A stretch of DNA of 64,000 nucleotides from Burkholderia stagnalis (GTDB lineage: Bacteria > Pseudomonadota > Gammaproteobacteria > Burkholderiales > Burkholderiaceae): the NCBI RefSeq assembly GCF_902830275.1, contig NZ_CADESW010000011.1, positions 1 through 64,000 of the forward strand. The letters are read 5' to 3'. Below the pieces are notes generated by a model. The model ran no database searches. It worked only from the letters and a program-made list of their open reading frames with translations, and was not told the origin of the DNA. Shown here in pieces: positions 1-8,748 of the stretch (within the stretch, counting starts at the first letter, position 1; each line of letters starts with the position of its first letter). The position numbers and the translations under genes are program-made.

Positions 1-342
1 GTGGCGCTGGACGCGTTCGATACGAGCCCGTGGGGTACTAAATACCCTCCGATTGCCGCGCTCTGGCGCCGAGCCTGGGATCAGGTGATTCCGTTCTACG
101 CCTTCGCGCCGGATATCCGGAAAATTGTATATACGACCAACGCGATCGAGTCGCTGCACATGCAGCTTCGGAAGATCATCAAGGCGCGCGGCCACTTCCC
201 GTCGGATGAGGCCGCGCTCAAACTGATCTGGCTGGCGCTGCGCAACGTCGTGGCCAAGTGGACCGGTTCCCGGCACGATTGGAAGAGTGCGATGACGCAG
301 TTCGCACTGCTTTACCCGGAACGATTCAACATCGGAGTCTGA
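1..342 (+). CDS. IS256-family transposase, C-terminal part (cut by window edge)
   Basis: This is the C-terminal end of a mutator-type (IS256 family) DDE transposase, which cuts and joins the ends of its own element. The segment reads through the typical IYTTNAIESL motif (about residues 43-52), where the conserved Glu is the last acidic residue of the DDE triad, and then KIIKARGHFPSD and the usual WL-rich tail ending in ERFNIGV. The GTG at base 1 is not a true start; the gene begins left of the window. Full proteins of the family are about 400 residues, so roughly the first 290 lie outside. No frameshift is seen in the visible part. Confidence 0.93.
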   Translation: MALDAFDTSPWGTKYPPIAALWRRAWDQVIPFYAFAPDIRKIVYTTNAIESLHMQLRKIIKARGHFPSDEAALKLIWLALRNVVAKWTGSRHDWKSAMTQFALLYPERFNIGV

Positions 343-385
343 ATCTCAACCCCGCCTCACACACGGAATTCCGGATACCTCCTAC
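1..385 (+). mobile_element. Right end of an IS256-family insertion sequence
   Basis: The transposase stop at 342 is followed by about 40 bases (near 355-385, containing CACACGGAATTCCGGATACC) with the look of an IS256-type terminal repeat. The other end lies outside the window, so repeat ends and target duplication cannot be verified. The insertion sits about 25 bases from the 3' end of a tRNA-Leu gene. The boundary at 385 is approximate. Confidence 0.55.
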
Positions 386-410
386 AAAGCGCATGAACAT
401 GAAAATACTT

Positions 411-495
411 TGGTGCCGACGGCGAGACTCGAACTCGCACAGCTTTCGCCACTACCCCCTCAAGATAGCGTGTCTACCAATTTCACCACGTCGGC
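411..495 (-). tRNA. tRNA-Leu (anticodon GAG)
   Basis: On the minus strand the 85-nt sequence folds as a class II tRNA. The seven-base acceptor GCCGACG pairs with CGTCGGC. A D-arm contains AATTGGTAGAC, the anticodon stem CTATC/GGTAG encloses the loop TTGAGGG with anticodon GAG at positions 34-36, and a short extra arm and a T-arm with GTTCGAGTC follow. The 3' CCA is encoded (411-413). GAG reads CUC (and CUU by wobble). It is the second of two tandem Leu genes; the upstream copy is broken. Confidence 0.95.
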
Positions 496-598
496 ATTTC
501 AATGCAATCAGAATGCACCAGGCCTCGTATCGCGGACAGCCCTGCCAGCCATGAGCCAAGCCGCACTTTGTAATGTGCACCAAGGGCATGTTTAGATA

Positions 599-664
599 CG
601 AACCCGCGCGCCTCGCGGCGCTACCCCCTCAAGATAGTGCGTCTACCAATTCCGCCACCTGAGC
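599..664 (-). pseudogene. Truncated tRNA-Leu(GAG) pseudogene
   Basis: The minus strand carries a good 5' acceptor strand (GCTCAGG), D-arm, an anticodon arm with loop TTGAGGG identical to that of the intact gene at 411-495, an extra arm and the 5' half of the T-arm (GCGGGTTCG). After TTCG the sequence no longer pairs: the T-stem 3' strand and the acceptor partner CCTGAGC are missing and no CCA follows. Loss exactly inside the T-loop is what an integrase-mediated exchange or an adjacent deletion would leave. It is unlikely to give a functional tRNA. Confidence 0.8.
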
Positions 665-759
665 AAGAGGGTCGCCATTGTAACTGCACATGGCAGTTTT
701 GTGAACGCCTTCCGGCCCGAAATTCGACGCGACGCGAACGGGTCGCCGCCTTTTCCCGC

Positions 760-1248
760 TCAGGACGGCCGCGCGAACCCCGATTCGACCCACCGGTCGG
801 CGCTCGCCTTGGTGAGCTTGAACCCCGCCGATACCTTCGCGTCGCCCAGCAATCCCCCGAACCGGTCGAACGCCTTGAGTTCCGCATAAGGCTCGAACTC
901 GTCCGGCACGATATCGAGCGTGACCGACACTTCATTCTCGCCGGCCCACACCGTCACCTCCTTGTGCAGCATCGCGCGCCGCTGCTGCTCGTGCCGCATC
1001 AGCACCTCGCTCGCGGTCTTGACGAGCGTGCGGAACGCGTTCGCATCCATCGGCTTCGGGTTCTTCTTGTCGCGGCCCATCGTCCACGGCCCGACCAGCG
1101 CCGGTTCGGCTTCGCCGTCCTTGACCATCTCGACGGCCCAGCCGTCGTCGTCTTCATTCTTGATGATGCGCGCGGTCCAGCCGTTGTCGCGCCAGAGGGT
1201 GTCTTCGTGGAGGGTGGTGTCGTCGGCTTGGAGGTCGGAATCGGTCAT
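760..1248 (-). CDS. Conserved hypothetical protein, 162 aa
   Basis: The protein is acidic and hydrophilic with no signal peptide or membrane segment, so it is probably cytoplasmic. It has a W-rich first half (TLWRDNGWTARI, DGWAVEMV) that repeatedly places aromatic residues next to acidic ones, then a beta-strand-like second half (KEVTVWAGENEVSVTLDIVPDEF). I recognise it only as a Burkholderiaceae-type conserved protein without assigned function. It starts with ATG at 1248 and stands alone, downstream of no obvious operon partner; the gene to its right runs the other way. Confidence 0.75.
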   Translation of the reverse strand: MTDSDLQADDTTLHEDTLWRDNGWTARIIKNEDDDGWAVEMVKDGEAEPALVGPWTMGRDKKNPKPMDANAFRTLVKTASEVLMRHEQQRRAMLHKEVTVWAGENEVSVTLDIVPDEFEPYAELKAFDRFGGLLGDAKVSAGFKLTKASADRWVESGFARPS

Positions 1249-1600
1249 GGATCAATCGGGAAAACAGGCGAGGGCGCACGCTGCACGCGCCGGCGTGCCG
1301 CCCGCAATGGCATTCGAAGCCCGCAATTTTACCCGCTGCCACGCTCGCCGCAGCGCGCCGGCCCCAACGTCGGCCATTCGGCCAGCCGGACGGCGGCCGG
1401 TGCTTCACCGCACCGGGCCAAATTAAAACTCGTACCAGCGTTCTGAGGCGCATTTAAGTTCGTGTCAGATATCCCGCGCCGCGCCGAATTCGTAGAATGA
1501 CGATCAGGCTATAAATCGCCTGAACAGGAAAACCGAAGCCGACCTCCGGACGGCGGCGCGCGACAGCCCGCCGACACCGCGGCAACCAAGGGAAGCGCGT
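1249..1600. other. Intergenic region, no gene seen
   Basis: This gap separates the divergent conserved hypothetical gene and the response-regulator gene. Both promoters must lie here. I see no RNA gene, repeat or convincing palindrome. Confidence 0.6.
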
Positions 1601-2275
1601 ATGGGGAAATTCAGTATCCGCACCGTCTTTGCGTACGACTGGCCATTGACGCTGGCCGGCATGGAACACGTCGCCGGCAACGGCTGCGCGATCGAACTGG
1701 TTGGCGTCTACCGGCGCGTGGGCGACATGGTCGCGGCGCTCGGCAGCATCGACTGCGACGTCGTACTCGTCGATTACGCGATGCGAGGCGACGGGCAGAT
1801 GGATGCGCTGCAGCTGCTCGACCGCTTGCGGGCATCCCGCGAAGGCGTCGGCGTCGTCGTGCTGGTCACGGACGAGAGCCCGGTGATCGTCCGGTCGATC
1901 CTCGCGCAGGGTGCGTCGGGCGTCGTCAGCAAGCTCGACGACGTCGGCCACATCGTCACCGCGATTCATTCGAGCTACGCGGGCGGCAGCTATCTGTCGC
2001 CGGCGGTGAGGCACACGCTCACGCCGGCCACCGAAAACCGCCAGAGCACGCCGAAGCTGTCGCCGCGCGAAATCGAAGTGATCCGGCTTTACCTGTCCGG
2101 CGTGTCGATCAAGGCGATCGCCGAGCGGCTGAACAAGGGCAAGCAGACGGTCAGCGCGCAGAAGATCAGCGCGATGAAGAAGCTCGGCGCAAAAAACGAC
2201 GTCGAGCTGATCTCGCGTGCGGCGTGCCTCGGCCTGCGCGACGGCGCGAGCGTCGTCGCTTCGGTGCCGGCCTAG
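1601..2275 (+). CDS. FixJ/RcsB-type response regulator with LuxR HTH
   Basis: This is a two-component transcription regulator. Residues 1-125 form a receiver domain with the phospho-acceptor Asp58 in VVLVDYAM, and residues about 150-200 form a LuxR-type helix-turn-helix (LSPREIEVIRLYLSGVSIKAI) of the NarL/FixJ class. The variable central stretch and the HTH wording (KQTVSAQKISAMKKLG) resemble RcsB/EvgA-like regulators of Burkholderia. No sensor kinase gene is adjacent, so it is an orphan regulator. It is convergent with the chemoreceptor gene at 2350-3903. The ATG at 1601 gives a full-length receiver domain. Confidence 0.9.
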   Translation: MGKFSIRTVFAYDWPLTLAGMEHVAGNGCAIELVGVYRRVGDMVAALGSIDCDVVLVDYAMRGDGQMDALQLLDRLRASREGVGVVVLVTDESPVIVRSILAQGASGVVSKLDDVGHIVTAIHSSYAGGSYLSPAVRHTLTPATENRQSTPKLSPREIEVIRLYLSGVSIKAIAERLNKGKQTVSAQKISAMKKLGAKNDVELISRAACLGLRDGASVVASVPA

Positions 2276-2290
2276 GCGCGCGGCGCGGCG

Positions 2291-2315
2291 GCGGTGCATC
2301 GCTGCGATGCGCCGC
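2291..2315. terminator. Possible bidirectional hairpin between convergent genes
   Basis: An 11-bp stem (one G.T pair, core GCATCG/CGATGC, loop CTG) lies between the ends of the response regulator and the chemoreceptor. No T-tract follows, so termination is only suggested by position and fold. Confidence 0.35.
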
Positions 2316-2349
2316 GGCCGCTCATCGACAAAGCGCGGCGTGAGACGTA

Positions 2350-3903
2350 TCAGGCCGGCAGTGCAAACCGCGTGACCGCATCCCGCAGCGCTTCCGCCTG
2401 ATCGCGCAGCGAATGCGCGGCGGCGGCCGCCTGCTCGACGAGCGCCGCGTTCTGCTGCGTGACCTGATCCATCTCGCCGACGGCGCGGTTGACCTGCTCG
2501 ATCCCCGCGCTCTGCTCGCGCGACGCGTGGCTGATTTCGTCGAGGATCTCGTTCACGCGCCGCACCGACTGCACGATCTCGGCCATCGTCTCGCCCGCGT
2601 TCGTGACGAGCGTCGCGCCGTGCTCGACGGTTTCGTTCGACGACACGATCAGAGACTTGATCTCCTTGGCGGCGGTGGCCGAGCGTTGCGCGAGCGAGCG
2701 CACTTCGGCCGCGACCACCGCGAAGCCGCGGCCTTGTTCGCCCGCGCGCGCGGCTTCGACGGCCGCGTTCAGCGCGAGGATGTTGGTCTGGAACGCGATG
2801 CCGTCGATCACGCCGATGATGTCGCCGATCTTGTGCGAGCGGTCGGTGATCTCGTTCATCGTGCGCACCACGTCGTCGACCACTTCGCTGCCGCGCGTCG
2901 CGACCTGCGCGGCCTGCTCGGCGAGCGACGCGGCCTGCGCGGCGCTGTCCGCGTTCTGCTTCACGTTCGCGGTCATCTCGTCCATGCTCGACGCGGTCTG
3001 CACGAGCGCGGCCGCCTGCTCCTCGGTGCGCTGCGACAGGTCGGTGTTGCCGGCGGCAATCTCGCCCGCGCCGACGTTGATGTTCTCGGTACCCATGCGC
3101 ACGCGCGACACCATGTCGATCAGCCCGCCCTGCATCGTGTGCAGCGCGTGCAGCAGGCTGCCGCGGTCGTTCTGCTTCACGTCGACCTGCGCGGTCAGGT
3201 CGCCTTGCGCGATGCGTTGCGCGGCGGCCAGCGCGTCCTCGAGCGCGCCGCCGAGATTCGCGCGCACGCTCTTCAGCACGAGCACCATCACGGCCGTCGC
3301 GATCGCGCCGAGCACGGCGGTCATCGCGAACCAGCGGCCGATGCTCGCGAGCACGGCCGTCTGCACGTCGTTCATGTACATGCCGGTCACCACGTACCAG
3401 TCCCACGGCGCGAAGCGCTGCACCGCGCTCGTCTTCGACTGCGGCTCGCTCGAGCCGGGCTTCGGCCACAGGTATTCGACGAAGCCGGCGCCGCTGCCCT
3501 GGTTGCCGGCCTTCACGATCTCGACGAACAGGTGCTTGCCGGCCGGATCGGTGAAGCCCGACACGTCCTTGCCGTTGAGCTCGGACTTGATCGGATGCAT
3601 CACGATCACCGGCTTCGAGTCGTTGATCGAGATGTAGCCGTCCGCGCCGTGGCGCATCGCGGCGATCGCTTCCAGCGCCTTTTGCTTCGCATCGGCTTCG
3701 GGCATCGCGTTCTGCTGCGACAGCTTGTAGTAGTGGTCGCTGACGCTCACCGCTTGCGCAATGAGCGCCGCCAGCTGGTCGCGGCGGTCCTCGATCATCG
3801 ATGCGCGCGTCTGCCACGCGCCGAGTCCTGCGATCACAAGCAGGCCGAGCCAAAGGATGACGATCATCGAAGCGAGTTTCTGATTCAGGGAGAGGTTGCG
3901 CAT
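2350..3903 (-). CDS. Methyl-accepting chemotaxis protein (single Cache domain)
   Basis: This is a transmembrane chemoreceptor of 517 residues. Order of parts: N-terminal membrane helix (residues about 10-30), periplasmic single-Cache-2 type sensor ([23 protein letters not shown] are typical), second membrane helix (about 190-215), HAMP, and a long coiled-coil signalling domain. The hairpin tip includes [19 protein letters not shown]. It senses a small ligand outside and controls CheA activity. The start was set at the ATG at 3903 ([10 protein letters not shown]), which places the first helix directly at the N terminus; the upstream in-frame extension has no homology-like character. No che genes are nearby. 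Confidence 0.93.
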   Translation of the reverse strand: MRNLSLNQKLASMIVILWLGLLVIAGLGAWQTRASMIEDRRDQLAALIAQAVSVSDHYYKLSQQNAMPEADAKQKALEAIAAMRHGADGYISINDSKPVIVMHPIKSELNGKDVSGFTDPAGKHLFVEIVKAGNQGSGAGFVEYLWPKPGSSEPQSKTSAVQRFAPWDWYVVTGMYMNDVQTAVLASIGRWFAMTAVLGAIATAVMVLVLKSVRANLGGALEDALAAAQRIAQGDLTAQVDVKQNDRGSLLHALHTMQGGLIDMVSRVRMGTENINVGAGEIAAGNTDLSQRTEEQAAALVQTASSMDEMTANVKQNADSAAQAASLAEQAAQVATRGSEVVDDVVRTMNEITDRSHKIGDIIGVIDGIAFQTNILALNAAVEAARAGEQGRGFAVVAAEVRSLAQRSATAAKEIKSLIVSSNETVEHGATLVTNAGETMAEIVQSVRRVNEILDEISHASREQSAGIEQVNRAVGEMDQVTQQNAALVEQAAAAAHSLRDQAEALRDAVTRFALPA

Positions 3904-4343
3904 GGTCGGTTCGGTCGGTCGATCGGAGAAACGCGCCGCTTGCGGCGTGACGGGATGACTTTCTTGACGGCCGGCGTTGTGCACTGCCGTAGAGGGGAAA
4001 TCCCTAACAGGGAAAAATGGTGTGAAGAATGCCGCGCCGCGCGTGCGGCGGTGCGTCGCGTTCCGTGCAAGGTTTGACCGCGAGCGGATCGCCGCGTGAA
4101 AACAACGGGGCGGGAGCATGGGCGGGCGTCGCCCGTCACGCCGATGTGCGGCAGAGCGTGCGGCGGAATGTCACGGCGTCAGGTGAAGGTGAAGGCGAAA
4201 GCGAAGGTGAAGGTGAAGGTGAAGGTGAAGGCGCGGGCGCGGGCGGAATGGGGCGGCGCGTGTCGGACCCGATGCGCACGCGCGCTTGCACCACGCCGGT
4301 GCGCGCGGTGAGCGGGTATGCGGAAACGGGCGTCGCGCGACCC
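3904..4343. other. Intergenic region with a hexamer repeat
   Basis: This stretch holds the upstream region of the chemoreceptor gene and a GA-rich hexamer array at 4181-4246. No convincing gene was found; the apparent open frames are low-complexity readings of the repeat. Confidence 0.5.
4181..4246. repeat. Tandem hexamer array (AGGTGA/AGGCGA/GGGCGC)
   Basis: Eleven contiguous 6-bp units, mostly AGGTGA drifting to AGGCGA and then GGGCGC. It is purine-rich on one strand. Because the unit length is divisible by three, slippage would not shift a reading frame, but no gene seems to cross it. Confidence 0.85.
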
Positions 4344-4487
4344 CTAGACGGGATCCTTGCTTGGCGGCCCCTCGGGCTGCTGCGGGCTGTCGTGATGTCC
4401 GGGCGACGGTGGCACGAGCGGATCGCCTTCCGGGTCGCGGGTGGGATCTGCCGGGGGCTCGGGCAACGGAGTCGTGTGGTCGGTCAT
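4344..4487 (-). CDS. Small proline-rich acidic protein, 47 aa
   Basis: A short minus-strand frame starts with ATG at 4487 and encodes MTDHTTPLPEPPADPTRDPE and a similar Pro/Asp/Gln-rich tail ending KDPV. There are about 15 prolines in 47 residues and no hydrophobic core, so it is probably disordered. Small proteins of this kind are common unannotated genes in Burkholderia, but I cannot name a function. It lies upstream of the chemoreceptor and downstream of the MobA-like gene on the same strand. Support is the clean start, codon third-position G/C bias and sensible composition. Confidence 0.5.
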   Translation of the reverse strand: MTDHTTPLPEPPADPTRDPEGDPLVPPSPGHHDSPQQPEGPPSKDPV

Positions 4488-4580
4488 GGAGCGCTCGCGA
4501 AGATCGTGACGGGCGGCGCGGTGCGCCGGCGCCTCGTCTCCTTTATAGGCAATCGGGCGCGCGTTTGCACCCGGATTCGC

Positions 4581-5183
4581 TCAGCGCTCGTTGCGCCCGC
4601 GCGCGAGGTCGGCCGGCGTATCGACGTCGCGCAGGATCGCCGGATCGTCGACGTCGAGCAGCGTCATCGGCTCGCGGGCGAACAGCGCGCGCGCGCCGGT
4701 GTCGCCGTCGAGCGCCGCGAGCGCATCGTAATGGCGCTCGGCGAAGCCGACCGGATGGCCGCGCGTGCCGCGATGGACGGGCGCGACGATCGACGCGGCG
4801 CCGGTGTCGAGCGTGCGGGTGACGAGTTCGTAGGTGGACGGTGCGATCCATGGCATGTCGCCGAGCGCGACCAGCCAGCCGCAGGCGTCGGCGCTTGCGC
4901 GCACGCCGGCGGCGAGGCTCGCGCCCATGCCGCGTTCGGCGTCGGGCGCGAAGATCACCCGGCAGCCGGCTTCGTTCAGCAGCATCGCGAGTTTCTCGGC
5001 GCCGGGGCGCACGACGGCGACCACGTCGGCGGTGGCCAATGCGAGGCGGCGGGCGGCCGCGACCGCGACCGGCGTGCCGTCGGGAAGCAGCGCGAGCAGC
5101 TTGCTTTGCAGGCCGCTCGGATCGAAGCGCTGGCCGAGGCCGGCGGCGAGGAGCACGCCGGTGGCGAGCGACGCATGGGACAT
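4581..5183 (-). CDS. MobA/MocA-like molybdopterin nucleotidyltransferase
   Basis: The 200-residue protein has the NTP-transferase fold. It begins GVLLAAGLGQRFDPSG (the LAAGxGxRxG nucleotide-binding loop), then KLLALLPDGTPVA with the sugar/nucleotide contact Lys, VALGDMPWI (metal-binding Asp) and RGHPVGF. It is in the MocA/PucB branch, which transfers CMP to molybdopterin for xanthine-dehydrogenase-type enzymes. The start was set at ATG 5183 because the LAAG motif must lie near the N terminus; upstream in-frame sequence is not conserved-looking. No XdhC or dehydrogenase gene adjoins, so the substrate is inferred from family only. Confidence 0.82.
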   Translation of the reverse strand: MSHASLATGVLLAAGLGQRFDPSGLQSKLLALLPDGTPVAVAAARRLALATADVVAVVRPGAEKLAMLLNEAGCRVIFAPDAERGMGASLAAGVRASADACGWLVALGDMPWIAPSTYELVTRTLDTGAASIVAPVHRGTRGHPVGFAERHYDALAALDGDTGARALFAREPMTLLDVDDPAILRDVDTPADLARGRNER

Positions 5184-5348
5184 GGGAGCAGCCGGTGAGA
5201 GATGTATCGCGATTGTGCGGTGCGGCGTCGACGCGGCGCAAGCCCGGGATACCCTTTGCCTTTGCCGCGCGATGCGGCCCTGCCTTGCCCGCATGCAAGC
5301 GGTGATCTAGATTTTTTTTATCGAGGTGCGTCGGGCAGGAGGGCTGCC

Positions 5349-5771
5349 ATGGAACTGAGCGTGGAACATGTCGACGTCTGGGCCGCAACCATCGACGACA
5401 AACCGGGCGGCCTTGCGCGCGTGCTGGGCGCGCTGCGGGATGCGGGCGCGGACCTGCAGTTCATCGTCGCGCGCCGCACGTCGGAGGCGCCGGGCAAGGG
5501 GGTCGTGTTCGTCGCGCCGCTGCAGGGCGACGCGGTGGTGCGCGCCGCGACGCAAGCGGGGTTCAGCGTCACGCCGAGCGTTCACTCCGTGCGCGTCATG
5601 GGGCTGGATCAATTGGGCGCGATTGCGCAATTGACGCAGATGCTCGCTGATGGGGGGATCAATCTGCGCGGCGTGTCGTCGGCCGTGCTGGGTTCGCAGT
5701 TCATCGCGTATCTCGGGGTCGACTCGCGGGACGATGCGGAGAAGGCGGTCGATATTCTGCAGCGGGCTTGA
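5349..5771 (+). CDS. Tandem ACT-domain protein, 140 aa
   Basis: Two ACT-like units are visible. Residues about 7-65 contain DDKPGGLARVLGALRDAGAD, the standard ACT opening, and residues about 80-140 contain LDQLGAIAQLTQMLADGGIN. ACT pairs bind amino acids and regulate enzymes; free-standing ones have unknown partners. The start ATG 5349 follows AGGAGGGCTGCC, a good ribosome site. The gene diverges from the MobA-like gene and is the last core-like gene before the AT-richer block. Confidence 0.85.
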   Translation: MELSVEHVDVWAATIDDKPGGLARVLGALRDAGADLQFIVARRTSEAPGKGVVFVAPLQGDAVVRAATQAGFSVTPSVHSVRVMGLDQLGAIAQLTQMLADGGINLRGVSSAVLGSQFIAYLGVDSRDDAEKAVDILQRA

Positions 5772-6379
5772 GGGGGCCTCCGAGCCGCCGGGAGGATGTT
5801 GTGTGGTTTGGGCCACGGCCCGGACAGTCTCGTCGTGCGAGACCGTGCGGAATCAGGGGAGCGGCGATCGGACGCTAACGCGATTCGGCTCGATGCAGAT
5901 ATTTGGGATATGGCAGAAGATGTCGCTGAGGGCATCGATCGCGGATAGCCATATCAAGCTTCTCTTTTCCTGCGATTGCAATGTTGCCTTTGGTGAAGTG
6001 GAGAGTCATGCCACTTCGACAGAAGGTATGTCCTCGGGTATTGGTTGGACAAACAGAAAGAGAGGGCCAGCATGTGCGATGAACAATTCCCGCCTGGGCA
6101 ATCGCATGCTCATTGGCGGAGGCCGTGCAGCAGCGGATGATATCCGGCGGCCGGTGGCAACGACCACCGGCCTGGCCGGGGCAGCGCCAGGCAAGCTGGT
6201 CCGTGCATGGCGTTTCTGACGCAACATTCCCGAAGCGGTAATTGCGCGCGACGACGATAGTCGATCACGTTCGTGCGCGCTTCGAGGCCGATCCGAATCC
6301 TCTCCCCAGGCCGCAGAATTCACCGGATGACTGGAAGGGTAATAGACAGCCGCTTCAAACTACATTCTCGCGAACCCCT
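5772..6379. other. Intergenic region at left edge of accessory block
   Basis: About 600 bases with lower GC than the genes to the left, including a distinctly AT-rich stretch near 5890-6060. No gene, tRNA, IS end or strong repeat was recognised. Open frames here lack family features. It probably contains the junction of the accessory block and the promoter of the LysR gene. Confidence 0.5.
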
Positions 6380-7285
6380 ATGAATCTACGTAGCGTTGAT
6401 TTGAACCTGCTGGTCGTGCTCGAGGCGCTGCTGTCCGAAAAGCACGTGACGCGGGCAGCGATGAAGGTCGGGTTGAGTCAGTCAGCCATGAGCAGCGCGC
6501 TTCGACGCTTGCGAATGCTGTTGCGCGACGACTTGCTGATACGCAATGCTTCGGGTATGGAGCCGACGCCACGCGCGCTGGAACTGGAGGAACCGCTGAG
6601 ACAACTCCTTCGGCAGGCTGAGCGGCTCATCAAGTCCAATAATTCGTTCGATCCTGGAACGACTGAGCAGCACTACCGACTCAGGATGTCGGACGTTCTC
6701 GAGTATCTGCTGATGCCGTCCCTGCTGGCTCAACTCGAGAAGGAAGCGCCCAACGTGACGCTTGACGTGGTGCATCTGCCGCCGCGCCAGACCGTGACTG
6801 CACTCGATGCAGACGATATCGATATCGCCGTCAGCATGGATCTCGAACATACGAGCGCGGTAAGATCGGCGCCGCTGTTCGACGACCGCATGGTGTGCGT
6901 GCTGGCACGGAATCATCGGCATGCCGCCGACGAGATGACGATGGAGCTGTTTCTCGAACTGCCGCATCTCAAGGTTTCGATCAGCTCGACCGACGGACGC
7001 TACGTGGATGCCACGCTGGCCGGCATGCAACGCGTCCGGAACGTGGCGTTGAACGTGCCGCATTGGCTGGTGGTTCCCCACCTGCTGCGCCACTCGTCGA
7101 TGATCGCGGTGATGTCCGCGCGCCTGGCCGACCGCTTTGCGGAAGACGGGCTCGTACTCAAGGAACTGCCGTTCGCGTCGACGGGTTTTCATTGGTCGAT
7201 GTACTGGCATCGGCGCCACGATAGCGTGCCCGCGCAAGCGTGGATGAGAGAAAGGATTCGCGCGGCGGTCGAGCTGCTTGCCTGA
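6380..7285 (+). CDS. LysR-family regulator (NodD/SyrM-like)
   Basis: This is a 301-residue LysR-type regulator. The N-terminal winged HTH opens with NLRSVDLNLLVVLEALLSEK and continues AAMKVGLSQSAMSSALRRLR, the wording of the NodD/LinR subgroup that often responds to aromatic or small-molecule inducers. The C-terminal half is the two-lobed effector domain. ATG 6380 was chosen because the HTH begins at once; upstream in-frame sequence is unrelated. It stands at the left end of the accessory pathway, convergent with the EPSPS-like gene, and is the obvious candidate controller of the pathway genes. Confidence 0.92.
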   Translation: MNLRSVDLNLLVVLEALLSEKHVTRAAMKVGLSQSAMSSALRRLRMLLRDDLLIRNASGMEPTPRALELEEPLRQLLRQAERLIKSNNSFDPGTTEQHYRLRMSDVLEYLLMPSLLAQLEKEAPNVTLDVVHLPPRQTVTALDADDIDIAVSMDLEHTSAVRSAPLFDDRMVCVLARNHRHAADEMTMELFLELPHLKVSISSTDGRYVDATLAGMQRVRNVALNVPHWLVVPHLLRHSSMIAVMSARLADRFAEDGLVLKELPFASTGFHWSMYWHRRHDSVPAQAWMRERIRAAVELLA

Positions 7286-7392
7286 CGCCGCGCCAGATTT
7301 CCGCAACGCGTCGCATGCCGGCGTCGGAGGACCGGTCCGGCAGCGGCCGATCCTTGCGTTGACAAGCACGGAAATGGGTGGTCGTTGCGGCC

Positions 7393-8748
7393 TTACTCGT
7401 CGATAACCGCAGGGCCGGAGACGACGCGTTGTACCGGTGAGAATTCCGCGCCGAGCGCCTCGAACTGTGTGAGGAACTCGGGGAAAGAGCAGATCACGTC
7501 GTGGAATCCGTCGATGTGGCATGGGCGGCGGAACTTAAGCGACGCCACGAACAGTGACATGAAGTTGCGATGATCGCCGCAACTGGTGAAGAACACCCCG
7601 CCTTCATAGTCGTGCTTGCCGTGCGTGACGAATCCGTCGATATCGCCTTGCTGATTCCACAGCAGCTTGATGTCCGCGCCGAGCTTGGTGGCCTCGGTGA
7701 CCATCGATTCGATGCGCGACGACTTGTGAAGCCGCGTCACCGAGCCGCCCACGACGCGGAATTCGCCTTCCACGAACAGGCTCAGCGCAACCAGGGTCGG
7801 GATGATGTTCGGGCCGTCGCTGACGTCGACCTCATGTTTGCCGGACAGCCTGGCGTGAACGCTGGAAACCAGCAGTTCCTTCGCCGTGTCGTCATGCATC
7901 ACCTTCACTCCAAGCGCCTTTACCACATCGATGAAGATCTGCTCGCCCTGTAGCGTGTCACTGGTGATGCCGCGGATCACATACTCGCCCGGGAAAACCG
8001 TGCATGCGAACAGCAGGTATGACAGCGACGTGTAGTCGGCGTTGATGTGCGAATCGAATGCGGTGTACTCGCCGGGCCGAACGGAAAAATTGCTGAATCG
8101 CGCATCGACGTCGATATCGATCGATGCCTTGCGCAGGAAGTCGACCGTTTGCGCAATATAGGATTTCGACAGGACCGGTTCGCTCTGGTGAATCGTCATC
8201 GGCTGGTCCGACAGCGGCGCGAGAAAGAGCAGCGCGGTGACGAATTGCGAGCTGACGTCGCCCGGCAGCTCGGCATGCGTACGCGAGATCCGCTGTCCCC
8301 AGTTGATGACGGGCGCCTTGCCGGGGTCGCCGATATGGTGGATGTTTGCGCCGAGTGAGGCGAGCGCGTCGAACAGCGGCTTCATGACCCTGCGGCGCAG
8401 CGTGTGATCGCCGGTCAGGATGGTGGGCGCGCGACGTGCGCAAGCGATGGCCGACAGCGTGCGGAACACCAGCCCCGAGCCTTTCGCGTCGATCACAAGG
8501 GTATCGTTCGTGAAGTTGCGGCCCACGCCGATAACCTCGAGAAAGCCGTCATGCTCGCTGATTTGCGCACCCAGTTGCCGGCAGGCTTGCTTCATCGTGT
8601 CGGTTTCGAGGCAACGCAGATCATTGTGGATTCGGGAGCGGCCGGTAGCGAGGGTCGCGGTGACAATGGCGCGCTGGGTTTCCGGCTTGGATGCCGGTAC
8701 AGACATCACGGGTTTCAGGTGCGGTGCGGGGTTCACTCTCAGGTACAT
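7393..8748 (-). CDS. EPSP-synthase-fold protein with altered active site
   Basis: The 451-residue protein aligns by eye along the length of AroA (5-enolpyruvylshikimate-3-phosphate synthase). Retained: Lys21 and Arg26 (ASKPETQRA), Gly92 and Arg96 (GSGLVFR), the VSSQF motif (165-169), Arg345, and DHR at 392-394. Changed: the catalytic Asp of IPDAA is Thr318, the Glu of KETDR is Lys342, the Lys before TFPDYF is Cys420, and the Thr of AGTAMR is Leu93. It may therefore not make EPSP; a different enolpyruvyl transfer or a binding role is possible. ATG 8748 has GAGG five bases upstream, which favours it over the frame start at 8784. It is the last gene of the leftward set. Confidence 0.85.
   Translation of the reverse strand: MYLRVNPAPHLKPVMSVPASKPETQRAIVTATLATGRSRIHNDLRCLETDTMKQACRQLGAQISEHDGFLEVIGVGRNFTNDTLVIDAKGSGLVFRTLSAIACARRAPTILTGDHTLRRRVMKPLFDALASLGANIHHIGDPGKAPVINWGQRISRTHAELPGDVSSQFVTALLFLAPLSDQPMTIHQSEPVLSKSYIAQTVDFLRKASIDIDVDARFSNFSVRPGEYTAFDSHINADYTSLSYLLFACTVFPGEYVIRGITSDTLQGEQIFIDVVKALGVKVMHDDTAKELLVSSVHARLSGKHEVDVSDGPNIIPTLVALSLFVEGEFRVVGGSVTRLHKSSRIESMVTEATKLGADIKLLWNQQGDIDGFVTHGKHDYEGGVFFTSCGDHRNFMSLFVASLKFRRPCHIDGFHDVICSFPEFLTQFEALGAEFSPVQRVVSGPAVIDE

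Noticed and set aside
1454..3853. Open frame of about 800 codons on the minus strand
   Set aside because: It reads the chemoreceptor and response regulator regions in wrong frames; composition is Arg-rich noise and no family motif is present.
4181..4246. CRISPR-like array
   Set aside because: Units are contiguous hexamers without spacers.
7393..8748. Genuine aroA of the shikimate pathway
   Set aside because: Several catalytic residues are replaced and the neighbourhood is a biosynthetic-type cluster rather than the usual aroA context.
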